Assembly: GCF_031178445.1 (NCBI RefSeq)
Contig: NZ_JAPSIY010000004.1
Coordinates: 248,001-312,000, forward strand
Direction of reading: 5' to 3'
DNA length: 64,000 bases
Source: Microbacterium sp.
GTDB lineage: Bacteria > Actinomycetota > Actinomycetes > Actinomycetales > Microbacteriaceae
The translations under genes were made by a program, and so were the position numbers. The notes below the pieces were generated by a model. That model searched no databases and had not been told where the DNA came from. It was given only the letters and a program-made list of their open reading frames with translations. Below, piece after piece: positions 23,101-30,426 of this stretch; the stretch's first letter is position 1, and every line of letters begins with the position of its first letter.

Positions 23101-24709
23101 GGGCACCTGGACGTCCTGTGAGCGTGCCGGCATCCCGATCCCACACCACTCGCGGGCGAAGCTCGGCGAACTCGTCGGAGGGGTACTTGCCCGCGAGGAG
23201 GTCGAGTGTCGCTTCGTAGGCCGAGCGGGGCAGCGTCTGGAACGGGGCGCTGCGCCTGACCGTCTCGTACCATTCCTCGACCGAGATCGCGTCCAGCGCG
23301 CATGCGGCGACCGTCTGCTGGGCGAGGATGTCGAGCGGGTTCCGCGGCACGGCGATCGCCTCGATCTGCCCGGCCAGCATCCGCTCCGTGACGATCGCGG
23401 TGTGCAGCACGTCGCCGCGATGCTTGGGGAACAGAGAGGCGCGGCTCACCTCGCCGACCTGGTGCCCTGCACGCCCGACGCGCTGCAGTCCCGACGCCGC
23501 CGAAGGCGGCGCCTCGACCTGGATGACCATGTCGACCGCGCCCATGTCGATGCCGAGCTCGAGGCTGCTGGTCGCGACGACGCAGCGGAGGGCGCCCGAC
23601 TTCAGCTCTTCCTCGACGATCGCGCGCTGCTCCTTCGACACCGAGCCGTGGTGCGCCTTCGCCAGCACGGGGTCCGCTCCGGCGGTGGCGCCCGCCTGCG
23701 CCATCATGGCGGCCGGTGGTGCGGCCTGCTCGGGCACTGCGACCCCGATGCGCTCCGAATAGATCTCGTTCAGCCGCCCGGTGAGCCGTTCGGCGAGACG
23801 GCGCGAGTTGGCGAAGACGATCGTCGAACGGTTCTCGAGCACCTTGTCGACGATCGCCTCTTCGACGTGCGGCCACACCGACCCGGTCACCTCGGTGTAT
23901 TCGGCCGGCTCATCGGTCGAAGCGGCGGCGCCGGGTGGAGGGGGAGGGTTGCGCATGTCCTCGATGGGCACGACGACGCCGAGCTCGAAGGTCTTGACCG
24001 CCCGTGGTGCGACGATGTCGACCGGCGCCGAGCCGCCGAGGAACCGGGCGACCTCGTCGATCGGGCGCACGGTGGCCGACAGGCCGATGCGTTGTGCGGG
24101 AGCATCCGCCCCCCGCGCTCTGCGGAGTGCGTCGAGGCGCTCCAGGCTCACGGCGAGGTGGGCGCCGCGCTTCGTCGCGGCCACGGCGTGCACCTCGTCG
24201 ATGATGACGGTGTGCACCCCGCGCAGTGTCTCACCCGCACGGCTGGTGAGCATGAGGTACAGCGATTCGGGTGTCGTGATGAGGATGTCGGGCGGGTCGC
24301 TGACCAGTTTGCGTCGATCACTCGACGTCGTGTCGCCCGAGCGCACGCCCACCGTGACCTGCGGCACGGGCACGTCCAGGCGGCGGGCGGACTGGCCGAT
24401 GCCGATCAGTGGCGAGCGCAGGTTGCGCTCGACGTCGACGCCGAGAGCCTTCAACGGTGAGATGTAGAGGATGCGCGTGCGTGCGCCGTCGTCGGTCGAC
24501 GCAGCCTCCGACCGCTCGCGGAACACGCTGTCGATCGCCCAGAGGAAGGCCGAGAGCGTCTTGCCCGATCCTGTCGGAGCGACGACGAGCGCGTTGCGGC
24601 CGGCAGAGATCGCCTCCCACGCTCCGGCCTGAGCGTCCGTAGGCGCGTCGAACGCCCCACGGAACCAGTCCTGCGTCGCGGGGGTGAATCGGTCGAGCAC
24701 GTCGCTCAC
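20129..24709 (-). CDS. lhr: large ATP-dependent helicase Lhr
   Basis: A 1526-residue superfamily 2 helicase. Walker A APTGSGKT at 44-51, DEVH box near residue 170, SAT motif, then helicase C motifs with QRVGRAGHQ, and a winged-helix/Lhr core (to about residue 860). The remaining ~650 residues are the long C-terminal extension typical of full-length actinobacterial Lhr, which forms a large oligomer. It unwinds 3'-tailed DNA and RNA:DNA and belongs to the DNA-damage response. GTG at 24709 is chosen because the family starts there and CATGAT lies 6 nt upstream; a longer frame to 24802 overlaps the next gene. Confidence 0.93.
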   Translation of the reverse strand: MSDVLDRFTPATQDWFRGAFDAPTDAQAGAWEAISAGRNALVVAPTGSGKTLSAFLWAIDSVFRERSEAASTDDGARTRILYISPLKALGVDVERNLRSPLIGIGQSARRLDVPVPQVTVGVRSGDTTSSDRRKLVSDPPDILITTPESLYLMLTSRAGETLRGVHTVIIDEVHAVAATKRGAHLAVSLERLDALRRARGADAPAQRIGLSATVRPIDEVARFLGGSAPVDIVAPRAVKTFELGVVVPIEDMRNPPPPPGAAASTDEPAEYTEVTGSVWPHVEEAIVDKVLENRSTIVFANSRRLAERLTGRLNEIYSERIGVAVPEQAAPPAAMMAQAGATAGADPVLAKAHHGSVSKEQRAIVEEELKSGALRCVVATSSLELGIDMGAVDMVIQVEAPPSAASGLQRVGRAGHQVGEVSRASLFPKHRGDVLHTAIVTERMLAGQIEAIAVPRNPLDILAQQTVAACALDAISVEEWYETVRRSAPFQTLPRSAYEATLDLLAGKYPSDEFAELRPRVVWDRDAGTLTGRPGAQRIAVTSGGTIPDRGLFGVFVAGESTGARVGELDEEMVYESRVGDVFTLGTTSWRIAEITHDRVNVLPAYGQPGKVPFWHGDGIGRPFELGEALGRFSREVSAATPAKAQQRLIDAGLDEMARENLLGYLAEQREATGTLPTDRTLTVERGHDEVGDWRLILHSPYGMKVHAPWALAINARVRERLGVEGSAVASDDGIIVRIPDADAEPPGAELFVFDADELEQIVTAEVGGSALFASRFRECAARALLMPRMNPNKRTPLWQQRQRSAQLLEVARRHPTFPVILETLREVLQDVYDLPSLRRLIIDVSERRIRLVETEPSQPSPYARDLLFGYVGAFMYEGDSPLAERRAAALSVDPALLGELLGTVEMRELLDPDVIAQFEREVQRLDAQRRAHGVEGVADLLRMLGPMDAAEIAERLEEGEALSASSLLDELVTARRAIPVTVAGHPRFAAIEDAGRLRDALGAALPTGIPVAFLEPVADPLGDLLSRHARTHGPFTTESVAARYGIGAAVARHTLQRLESAGRLASGYFLPAADADPNGSKEWCDSEVLRRLRMRSLAAIRGSVEPVSPQAYARFLPDWQHLTRPLEGVDGVLSVIEQFAGVPIPASAWESLVLPGRVRDYAPALLDELTAAGEVLWAGHGALPGRDGWVSLHPADLAPFTLPVPEEAPAAGSLEERILDVLRLSGASFTGALRAMTEAENEQSVLDALWTLTWQGHVTNDTFSPVRALIAGGSQAHKTTRRAPRTRTYRGISLARPTARPSSTGFGGRWAVLPETDPDAARRATVTAGLLLDRYGVVTRGAVQAEGVPGGFAQAYRVLAGFEEAGHCRRGYVIEKLGAAQFAASTTVDRLRTFAGLADPPPRNTVTLAATDPANPYGAALPWPRLDEVSHRPGRKAGGLVVLVDGSLVLYLERGGRTVLAFDDDAGVLRAAASDLVATSRARRLETLTVEKINGAGVYGTPFALALQDAGFVATPRGYTLRKAV

Positions 24710-24785
24710 CCCTCCATCATGCGGGAGGCCGCCGACATCGGGCTCCGGGGTTGCCGACGTCGGTGGGGCGGGGCAGTCTTGCGGA

Positions 24786-25199
24786 ATGGCCGCGCACACC
24801 ACGAACTACACCGCCACCTTCATCGAAGTGGCCGAGGACTGCCCCACGGACCATGCGCAGGAACCGCCCATCGGCGAGAAGCCGACGATCGCAGCGCTGC
24901 ACTATCGGCTGATCGCCGAGCAGCCCTTCGCGCACACATCCGACGACGTGATCTTCGAGACCCATGCCGTCCGGCGGGGCATCGACGACGCCGATCGGGT
25001 CGCCGCCCGCGAGGCGTTCTTCAGCAAGGGCCAGCCGTGCCTTCGGTCGTCCCCGCTCGGCAAGCGCTACGGCTGGGGCATCCTGCACGACGCCGAGGGA
25101 AGAGTCTCGCTCGTCGCTCGTGAATCAGAGGAGTACGCCCGCCTCGCCGCCGACCCTGCGCTGGCGCACACGAGGGCGATGCGCTCGAAGCGTGCCTGA
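24786..25199 (+). CDS. DUF6157-like protein
   Basis: A 137-residue soluble protein starting MAAHTTNYTATFIEVAEDCP, with KPTIAALHYRLI, PFAHTSDDVIFETHAVRR and a YGWGILHDAEGRVSL block, which I recognise as the DUF6157 family. Function unknown. Divergent from lhr by 76 bp. The start fits a weak leaderless pattern (CAGTCT, 6 nt, ATG). Confidence 0.75.
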   Translation: MAAHTTNYTATFIEVAEDCPTDHAQEPPIGEKPTIAALHYRLIAEQPFAHTSDDVIFETHAVRRGIDDADRVAAREAFFSKGQPCLRSSPLGKRYGWGILHDAEGRVSLVARESEEYARLAADPALAHTRAMRSKRA

Positions 25200-25238
25200 C
25201 CTCTGTGACGCTCGCGCTCCTGCCGGACATGACAAGGT

Positions 25239-25832
25239 ATGAGCGACAATACGGACGAGACCGCGATCTGGGAGCGGGCCCTCGCGGGCAGCGGTGAGGC
25301 CTTCGCCGAACTGTTCCGCGGACACCGGCATGCCGTGTTCCGACGCGCTGCCGCGCTGGTCGAACGCACCCAGGACGCGGAGGACGCCACGGCGGTTGCG
25401 TTCTTCGAACTCTGGCGGAAGAGGAGATCGGTCACCCTCGTCGACGGCACGGTCCTGCCCTGGCTGCTGGTGACCGTCGCCAACACTGCGAGGAACCAGC
25501 GTCGCGGCGGCGTCCGCTACCGACGGCTGCTTGCAGCGTTGCCTCACGCGGATCACAGGGACGCCGAGCAGGAGGCGTTGGCCGCGGCCGAGGCCGACAT
25601 CCTCGGCGTCCGGCTGCGCGACGCGCTTGCCGAGCTTGATCCGAAGGATGCTGCGCTCCTGACGCTCACGGCACTCGACGGCCTCACCATCGTCGATGCG
25701 GCAGCGGTGGTCGGACTCAAGCCCGGAGCGGCGCGGACGCGGTTGATGCGGGCGCGCCGTCGTCTGCAACATCAGCTGCGGACGGATCCGCTGCCTGTCA
25801 CCTGGTTCCTCACCGAAGGAGAACGCGCATGA
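25239..25832 (+). CDS. ECF-type RNA polymerase sigma factor
   Basis: A 197-residue sigma-70 family member with region 2 (about 20-90: AFAELFRGHRHAVFRRAA ... EDATAVAFFELW) and region 4 (about 120-185: LRDALAELDPKD ... MRARRRLQHQL). No anti-sigma with a zinc (HxxxCxxC) motif follows; instead the ATGA-coupled next gene encodes a membrane-anchored protein. It probably directs transcription of a small regulon in response to an envelope signal (inference). Confidence 0.85.
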   Translation: MSDNTDETAIWERALAGSGEAFAELFRGHRHAVFRRAAALVERTQDAEDATAVAFFELWRKRRSVTLVDGTVLPWLLVTVANTARNQRRGGVRYRRLLAALPHADHRDAEQEALAAAEADILGVRLRDALAELDPKDAALLTLTALDGLTIVDAAAVVGLKPGAARTRLMRARRRLQHQLRTDPLPVTWFLTEGERA

Positions 25833-26581
25833 ACCCCACACTCGATCCTGTCTTCGCCGCTGGTGTCGAACGCGAGCTGATGGCGATCGGCACGAGCCGC
25901 AGCCGTCTGCAGCGCCATCAGCGTAGGGTGCGGACGGCATCCCTCCTGGGCGGGTCGCTCGCGGTCGTCGGCGCCCTCACCGGAGCGGCCGCCGTCTTCA
26001 GTGGCCTGCCGGGGGCCGTCACGGTGACTCCCTTCGCAGAAAAGGTGAGCGGCGCGTACACGGGCACCGCCTCGATCGCGCTCGGGCCTGCTCCCGCTGA
26101 TGCCGACCGAGTCATCCTCGATGTCACCTGCGCCGATGGCGGCCGCATCGAGGTCCCGACGAATCCAGGGCCCGGAGCCGCAGGCGGCTCCGTCACCTGG
26201 GACTGCTCCGACCCCATCCGGGTGAGGGACACCACTCATATCGACGACGGGCTCCTGCGCGCGGATGGCACGATCACGATCACGGCCGATCCCGGGACGC
26301 GCTGGTCGGTCGTCGCCCGGTACGGCACCTCGAGGACGACGCCCTGGGGCGTGAACGCCCGCGGCGAGAGCTACGGGGTGCCCAACGACAACGGCATCCC
26401 CGACCTGGTCTCAGCACAGGCGACCAACGGCGAGATCGGCTACACCCGCGAGTCGGAGCAGAGAGCCTTCGAGGGCGAGGGGTACATCAGGGTCTACGAG
26501 GCGGACGGAGAGACCGTCATCGGATGGTTCCCGATCGGGGACCCGGCTCAACTGGGCGACCCGCCCGCACTGGGGGAGTGA
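25829..26581 (+). CDS. membrane-anchored partner of the ECF sigma factor
   Basis: A 250-residue protein: short cytoplasmic start (about 1-38, with RSRLQRHQRRVR), one membrane helix (39-62), then an extracellular beta-rich domain with two cysteines (Cys111 and Cys131 regions) that may form a disulphide. It overlaps the sigma gene by ATGA, so it is the natural candidate to bind the sigma factor, although the cytoplasmic part is shorter than a classical anti-sigma domain. Confidence 0.65.
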   Translation: MNPTLDPVFAAGVERELMAIGTSRSRLQRHQRRVRTASLLGGSLAVVGALTGAAAVFSGLPGAVTVTPFAEKVSGAYTGTASIALGPAPADADRVILDVTCADGGRIEVPTNPGPGAAGGSVTWDCSDPIRVRDTTHIDDGLLRADGTITITADPGTRWSVVARYGTSRTTPWGVNARGESYGVPNDNGIPDLVSAQATNGEIGYTRESEQRAFEGEGYIRVYEADGETVIGWFPIGDPAQLGDPPALGE

Positions 26582-26589
26582 CCCGACCC

Positions 26590-26772
26590 TCATTCCTCCT
26601 TCGGGATCACGATCCACAGCAGCACGTACGCCCAGAGCGAGAGGCCCGCGAACAGCACGGCGAGCACGGTGATGACGCGCACGATCGTGGGACTGACGTC
26701 GAAACGCCGCGCGACGGCCGAGCACACTCCTGCGATCACGCGATCCCGGCGGGGCCGGACGAGGGGGTTCAT
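26590..26772 (-). CDS. PspC domain protein (60 aa)
   Basis: A minimal PspC protein: N-terminal RDRVIAGVCSAVARRFDVSP motif followed by a hydrophobic half (about 30-56, VLAVLFAGLSLWAYVLLWIVI) and PKEE end. PspC domains respond to membrane stress. It ends 8 bp from the convergent membrane protein gene. Start: CAGGAT, 6 nt, ATG (weak leaderless fit), or AAGG close to the ATG. Confidence 0.85.
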   Translation of the reverse strand: MNPLVRPRRDRVIAGVCSAVARRFDVSPTIVRVITVLAVLFAGLSLWAYVLLWIVIPKEE

Positions 26773-26810
26773 ACCTTCATCCTGCCCGCCGGGACCGCGA
26801 TGCGGAACCC

Positions 26811-28493
26811 TCAGCCGATCTGCGTCAGCCGCCCGTCCGCCCCGAGCTCGAGGGTGAGGTCAAGCCCCAGCCGGCCGAGGAACACATCGTCGTGACTGAC
26901 GACGAGCACCGCTCCGCGGTAGGCGCGCAGCGCCTCGACGAGCTGATCGACCGTATCGAGGTCGAGGTTGTTCGTCGGCTCGTCGAGCACCACGAGGTGC
27001 GGGGCGGGCTCGGCGAGCAGCAGCTTCGCGAGTGCGACGCGGAAGCGCTCGCCTCCGGAGAGGGCGCCCACCGGGCGGTCCATCGCTCCGCCGCGGATCA
27101 GGAACCTGGCCAGTCGGTTGCGCAGCTCCTTGTCGGGTACGTGCGGTGCAGCGGCCGCGATGTTCTCGACGACCGATGCCGTCTCATCGAGTCCGTCCAC
27201 ACGCTGGGACAGATACCCGATCCGGTCGGTGTGCGCTTCGATCCGCAGCAGGGATGCGACTTCGAAGGACGCATCCGCTGCGTCCGTCCTGAACTCCTGC
27301 GAGCCTCCTTCGGAGTCGACGGCGGAAGTGTCGGATGCGGAGGCGAGGAGGCGTCGCAGCAGGGTCGTCTTGCCGACGCCGTTGCGACCGATCAGTGCGA
27401 CGCGCTCCGGCCCCTGGATGACCCAGGAGCGGTCCTCGTCGCCGACGCTCGCGATGCGACGTGACGTCGATACACCAGGATCGGGTAGCTCGATGCTCAT
27501 GCTGTCCTCATCGCGCACGCGCCGGCCCGCCTGGTCGAGCGCCTGTCTCGCGGCATCCTCCTTCGCACCGACCTCGACGCGCAGCCTGCCTGCCGACACC
27601 TGCGCGGCCATCTTGCGGCCGTGCGCCACGATCTTCGGCACGCGCTTCTCGATCTCGGCTTTCCGTGCGGTGCGCGCGCGGTGCGCCAGCTTCGTCTCCG
27701 CCTCGATGCGCTGGCGCTTCTCCTTCTTGAGGTTCTGCGCCGCATCGCGTTCGGCCTGCCGGGCGGCATCCTGCTCGGCGTCCAGCCACGATCGCCACTC
27801 CGAGTAGGGGCCGCCGAAGACGCTCAACCGGCGGGAGTACAGCTCGGCCGTGTCGTCCATCAACTCGAGCAGCGCGACATCGTGACTGACGACGATGAGG
27901 GTGCCCTTCCAGGAGCGCACCATCTCGGCCAATCGTGCCCGCGCCTCGCGGTCGAGGTTGTTCGTCGGCTCGTCGAGCAGCGTGATCGGCGCGCGACGAA
28001 GTCGGATGCCGGCGATCGCGACCAGCACGGCCTCGCCGCCCGACAGCTCGCCGACCGTTCGATCGAGGAACGACGGGTCGAGACCGGCCTCGGCGAGGGA
28101 CGCCTCGGCACGCGCCTCGATGTCCCAGTCGTCGCCGACCGAGTCGAAGTGCGCGGGATCGACATCGCCCGAGGCGATGGCACGCACGGCATCGAGCGGG
28201 GCGGCGATGCCGAGCAGCTCTGCGACCCGCCTGGTGGTGTCGAGCGTCAGGCGCTGCGGAAGATACGCGACCTCGTCGTTGCCGACGACCTGCCCGCTGG
28301 TGGGTGTCAGCGAGCCTGCGATCAGGCGAAGCAGCGTCGATTTGCCCGTGCCGTTGCGGCCGACCAGGCCGGTGCGTCCGGATCCGAACGACCCCGATAC
28401 GGAGTCGAGGGCGACCGTTCCGTCGGGCCAGGTGAACGTGAGCCGGTCGAGCGTGACGGCGGCGGTGGAAGGTGAGGTGGTTGGTGATGACAT
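26811..28493 (-). CDS. ABC-F family ATPase (ribosome-associated)
   Basis: A 560-residue soluble protein with two ABC cassettes (Walker A GRNGTGKST near 45 and GRNGVGKTT near 373; signatures LSGGEAV and LSGGERF) joined by a charged linker (about 235-330, rich in Arg, Lys, Glu) and no membrane domain. ABC-F proteins act on the ribosome; some give resistance to macrolides, lincosamides or pleuromutilins, others are translation factors. Which applies here is not decidable from sequence. Preceded by a ~170-nt leader. Confidence 0.88.
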   Translation of the reverse strand: MSSPTTSPSTAAVTLDRLTFTWPDGTVALDSVSGSFGSGRTGLVGRNGTGKSTLLRLIAGSLTPTSGQVVGNDEVAYLPQRLTLDTTRRVAELLGIAAPLDAVRAIASGDVDPAHFDSVGDDWDIEARAEASLAEAGLDPSFLDRTVGELSGGEAVLVAIAGIRLRRAPITLLDEPTNNLDREARARLAEMVRSWKGTLIVVSHDVALLELMDDTAELYSRRLSVFGGPYSEWRSWLDAEQDAARQAERDAAQNLKKEKRQRIEAETKLAHRARTARKAEIEKRVPKIVAHGRKMAAQVSAGRLRVEVGAKEDAARQALDQAGRRVRDEDSMSIELPDPGVSTSRRIASVGDEDRSWVIQGPERVALIGRNGVGKTTLLRRLLASASDTSAVDSEGGSQEFRTDAADASFEVASLLRIEAHTDRIGYLSQRVDGLDETASVVENIAAAAPHVPDKELRNRLARFLIRGGAMDRPVGALSGGERFRVALAKLLLAEPAPHLVVLDEPTNNLDLDTVDQLVEALRAYRGAVLVVSHDDVFLGRLGLDLTLELGADGRLTQIG

Positions 28494-28662
28494 GGGCGAC
28501 TCCCGGGTGTGCGGGTGCGCGGATGCCGACGGTCACATCACGTCGTGGAAGACGTGGAAAGACTCGATGCCGGTGGCAGGAAGGATCGTCGGATCAACGC
28601 GTGGATGTGTACGCGGAGGCGACGATTCAGATCAATGGACTTCCAGACACGGCGGACAGGAC
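28494..28662 (-). promoter_or_regulatory. long 5' leader of the ABC-F gene
   Basis: From the predicted start site about 28662 to the ATG at 28493, roughly 168 nt. It holds a hairpin CACGTC-TTCCAC-GACGTG, a possible 7-codon upstream frame (GTG TCT GGA AGT CCA TTG ATC TGA) without a good ribosome-binding site, and an ATG TGA minimal frame. This is unusual in a window where most genes are leaderless; ABC-F resistance genes are often controlled by attenuation in such leaders. Confidence 0.45.
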
Positions 28663-28668
28663 CTGACG

Positions 28669-28697
28669 ACTATACCGGCGGTCGGGCGTTCACGCAA
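28669..28697 (-). promoter_or_regulatory. sigma-70 promoter of the ABC-F gene
   Basis: On the minus strand: -35 TTGCGT (28692-28697), 17-nt spacer, -10 TATAGT (28669-28674). It is one of the best canonical promoters in the window. Confidence 0.65.
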
Positions 28698-28750
28698 CCC
28701 GGGCGTGTCGTATCCGTCGAGGGGTGGATGCCGCGCGTGCCCGGCGTCCG

Positions 28751-28756
28751 TAGCCT
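28751..28756 (+). promoter_or_regulatory. leaderless -10 (gene at 28763)
   Basis: TAGCCT, 6 nt before ATG 28763. Confidence 0.65.
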
Positions 28757-28762
28757 TGAATC

Positions 28763-29056
28763 ATGGACGACAGACCGCCGAGCTCTCACGAGACCTTCAC
28801 GCGCCTGGGCTGGGGCGCGGGCATCGCGATCGGCATGGGGGTCGGTGTCGCACTCGGATCGGCTCTCGACAACATGGGAGTCGGCCTTGCCATCGGCCTG
28901 ACGATCGGCATCGCCGTGATGAGCGCCTTCCTGGTCGCTGGGGCGAGATCAGGGCGGACATCGCAGCGGCAGCCGGCTTCGGACGAGCCGGATGCCGATG
29001 CAGAGCAGGACGATGCGCCAGAGGCGCCTGACGATCGGGACGACGAGCACCGATAG
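28763..29056 (+). CDS. glycine-rich membrane protein (hypothetical)
   Basis: A 97-residue protein: short polar start, then a glycine-zipper-like hydrophobic stretch (about 15-58: GWGAGIAIGMGVGVALGS ... GVGLAIGLTIGIAV) in one or two helices, then an acidic, disordered tail. Leaderless: TAGCCT 6 nt before the ATG. Function unknown. Confidence 0.65.
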   Translation: MDDRPPSSHETFTRLGWGAGIAIGMGVGVALGSALDNMGVGLAIGLTIGIAVMSAFLVAGARSGRTSQRQPASDEPDADAEQDDAPEAPDDRDDEHR

Positions 29057-29069
29057 GCGACAGACGCCG

Positions 29070-29714
29070 TCAGGCGACGGCATCCTTCCACTGCGAGAGG
29101 AACACGCGCACATCCGAGAGCTCCTGCTCCGAGATCGAGTGCGTCAGGCCCTGATAGACGCGGCCGGAGAGCTCGCCGTGATCCGGCAGCCACTGGGCGG
29201 TGTGGTCGATCAGCTGGGCGGGGATGACGTCGTCGTGCGTGCCGCGGCCCCAGAATACCGGCGGCCGTTGCTCTCGCAGCCTGAGGTCACCCGGCAGGTC
29301 GCCTGGAGCCGCGTACCCGCTCAGCACCGCCACCGCGTCGATGCGGTCGGGCGCGAGGCGCAGCGCCTGCAGCGACACGGCGGCCCCCTGCGAGAAGCCG
29401 AGCAGAGCCACGGAGGCGGCATCGGCCGCTTCGGCGTCGAGCCAGCGCAGCAGCGATTCGGCAGCCAGGGTGATGCCTGCGGAATCCCTGGTGTCCAGCG
29501 AGTCGACGGGGAACCACGAGCGTCCGGGCATGGGCCACGGCGGAGACAGGGGAGCGGCGACCGACGCGACCGCCAGCCCGTCGGGGAGGAAGGGCACCAG
29601 GCCGAACAGATCGTGCTCATCGGCGCCGTACCCGTGCAGCATCACGAGCAGCGCTTTCCCGGCGCGCTCACCTGGCGCCCAGAGCGTGGCGGCGGGGTCG
29701 ATCGAGAGGCTCAC
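29070..29714 (-). CDS. phospholipase/carboxylesterase-type alpha/beta hydrolase
   Basis: A 214-residue serine esterase: HGYGAD oxyanion loop at 27-32, nucleophile Ser108 in GFSQG, Asp in GTHDDVIP and His in GLTHSI complete the triad. The size and motifs fit acyl-protein thioesterase/phospholipase-type carboxylesterases acting on short esters. Start GTG at 29714; CATGAT lies 6 nt upstream (weak leaderless). Confidence 0.88.
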   Translation of the reverse strand: MSLSIDPAATLWAPGERAGKALLVMLHGYGADEHDLFGLVPFLPDGLAVASVAAPLSPPWPMPGRSWFPVDSLDTRDSAGITLAAESLLRWLDAEAADAASVALLGFSQGAAVSLQALRLAPDRIDAVAVLSGYAAPGDLPGDLRLREQRPPVFWGRGTHDDVIPAQLIDHTAQWLPDHGELSGRVYQGLTHSISEQELSDVRVFLSQWKDAVA

Positions 29715-29795
29715 GCATCAATCATGCCCGCCTGCGCCGACATGCCGCAGGCAGACGCCGGACCACCCGGCGGGACCGGCTGGTAGAAAGGAGAC

Positions 29796-30383
29796 ATGGC
29801 GGTGCGCACCCCTGATCCAGACCCCGATGACGGCTTCGGGTTCGACGACGTGCCGTCGGCCGGTGCGAACCCGGCCTGGCTGAGCGACATCGAGCTCGAA
29901 CGGGCCAGGCGCCGGCTGCCGATGCTCTACGTCGAGGCGATCCCGGTGCGAAGCGACGGGTCCGGTCAGGTGACGTCCGTCGGCGTGTTGCTGCGTTCCA
30001 CCCCGTTGGGTGAGATGACCCGCTCGATCGTCTCCGGCCGCGTGCGCTACGGCGAGACGATACGCGATGCGCTTTTCCGGCATGTCGAGAACGACCTCGG
30101 TCCCATGGCCTTCCCGCTGCTGCCTGCCTCGCCCGCTCCCTTCGCGGTGGCCGAGTACTTCCCGATCCCCGGTGTCAGCGCCTTCCACGACGATCGGCAG
30201 CACGCTGTCTCGCTGGCCTTCGTCGTGCCGGTCACCGGCACGTGCGAACCCCGGCAGGACGCGCTCGAGGTCACCTGGTTCTCGCCGGAAGAGGCGGCTT
30301 CCGATGCGCTGTCGGCCGAGATGGAAGGCGGTCGCGGCACGCTGATCCGCCAGGCGCTGGCCCACCTCGGCCTGCTGCGCTGA
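29796..30383 (+). CDS. DUF4916 / Nudix-like protein
   Basis: A 195-residue protein with a Nudix-type fold. The Nudix box is recognisable but degenerate: GRVRYGETIRDALFRHVENDLG, where the family consensus has RE-x2-EE. Loss of the second catalytic glutamates suggests it does not hydrolyse typical Nudix substrates. Preceded by GGAGAC at the ATG. Followed 43 nt later by the M3 peptidase. Confidence 0.7.
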   Translation: MAVRTPDPDPDDGFGFDDVPSAGANPAWLSDIELERARRRLPMLYVEAIPVRSDGSGQVTSVGVLLRSTPLGEMTRSIVSGRVRYGETIRDALFRHVENDLGPMAFPLLPASPAPFAVAEYFPIPGVSAFHDDRQHAVSLAFVVPVTGTCEPRQDALEVTWFSPEEAASDALSAEMEGGRGTLIRQALAHLGLLR

Positions 30384-30413
30384 GCGCTTCTCGCACCGCG
30401 GGACGCGCACGGA

Positions 30414-30419
30414 TAGGCT
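30414..30419 (+). promoter_or_regulatory. leaderless -10 (M3 peptidase gene)
   Basis: TAGGCT, 7 nt before GTG 30427. Confidence 0.65.
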
Positions 30420-30426
30420 CGGGCGG

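Noticed and set aside
20414..24460. Long open frames (about 660 and 620 codons) antisense to lhr
   Set aside because: Low-complexity Arg/Gly/Ala/Glu composition; lhr on the other strand has full helicase motifs.
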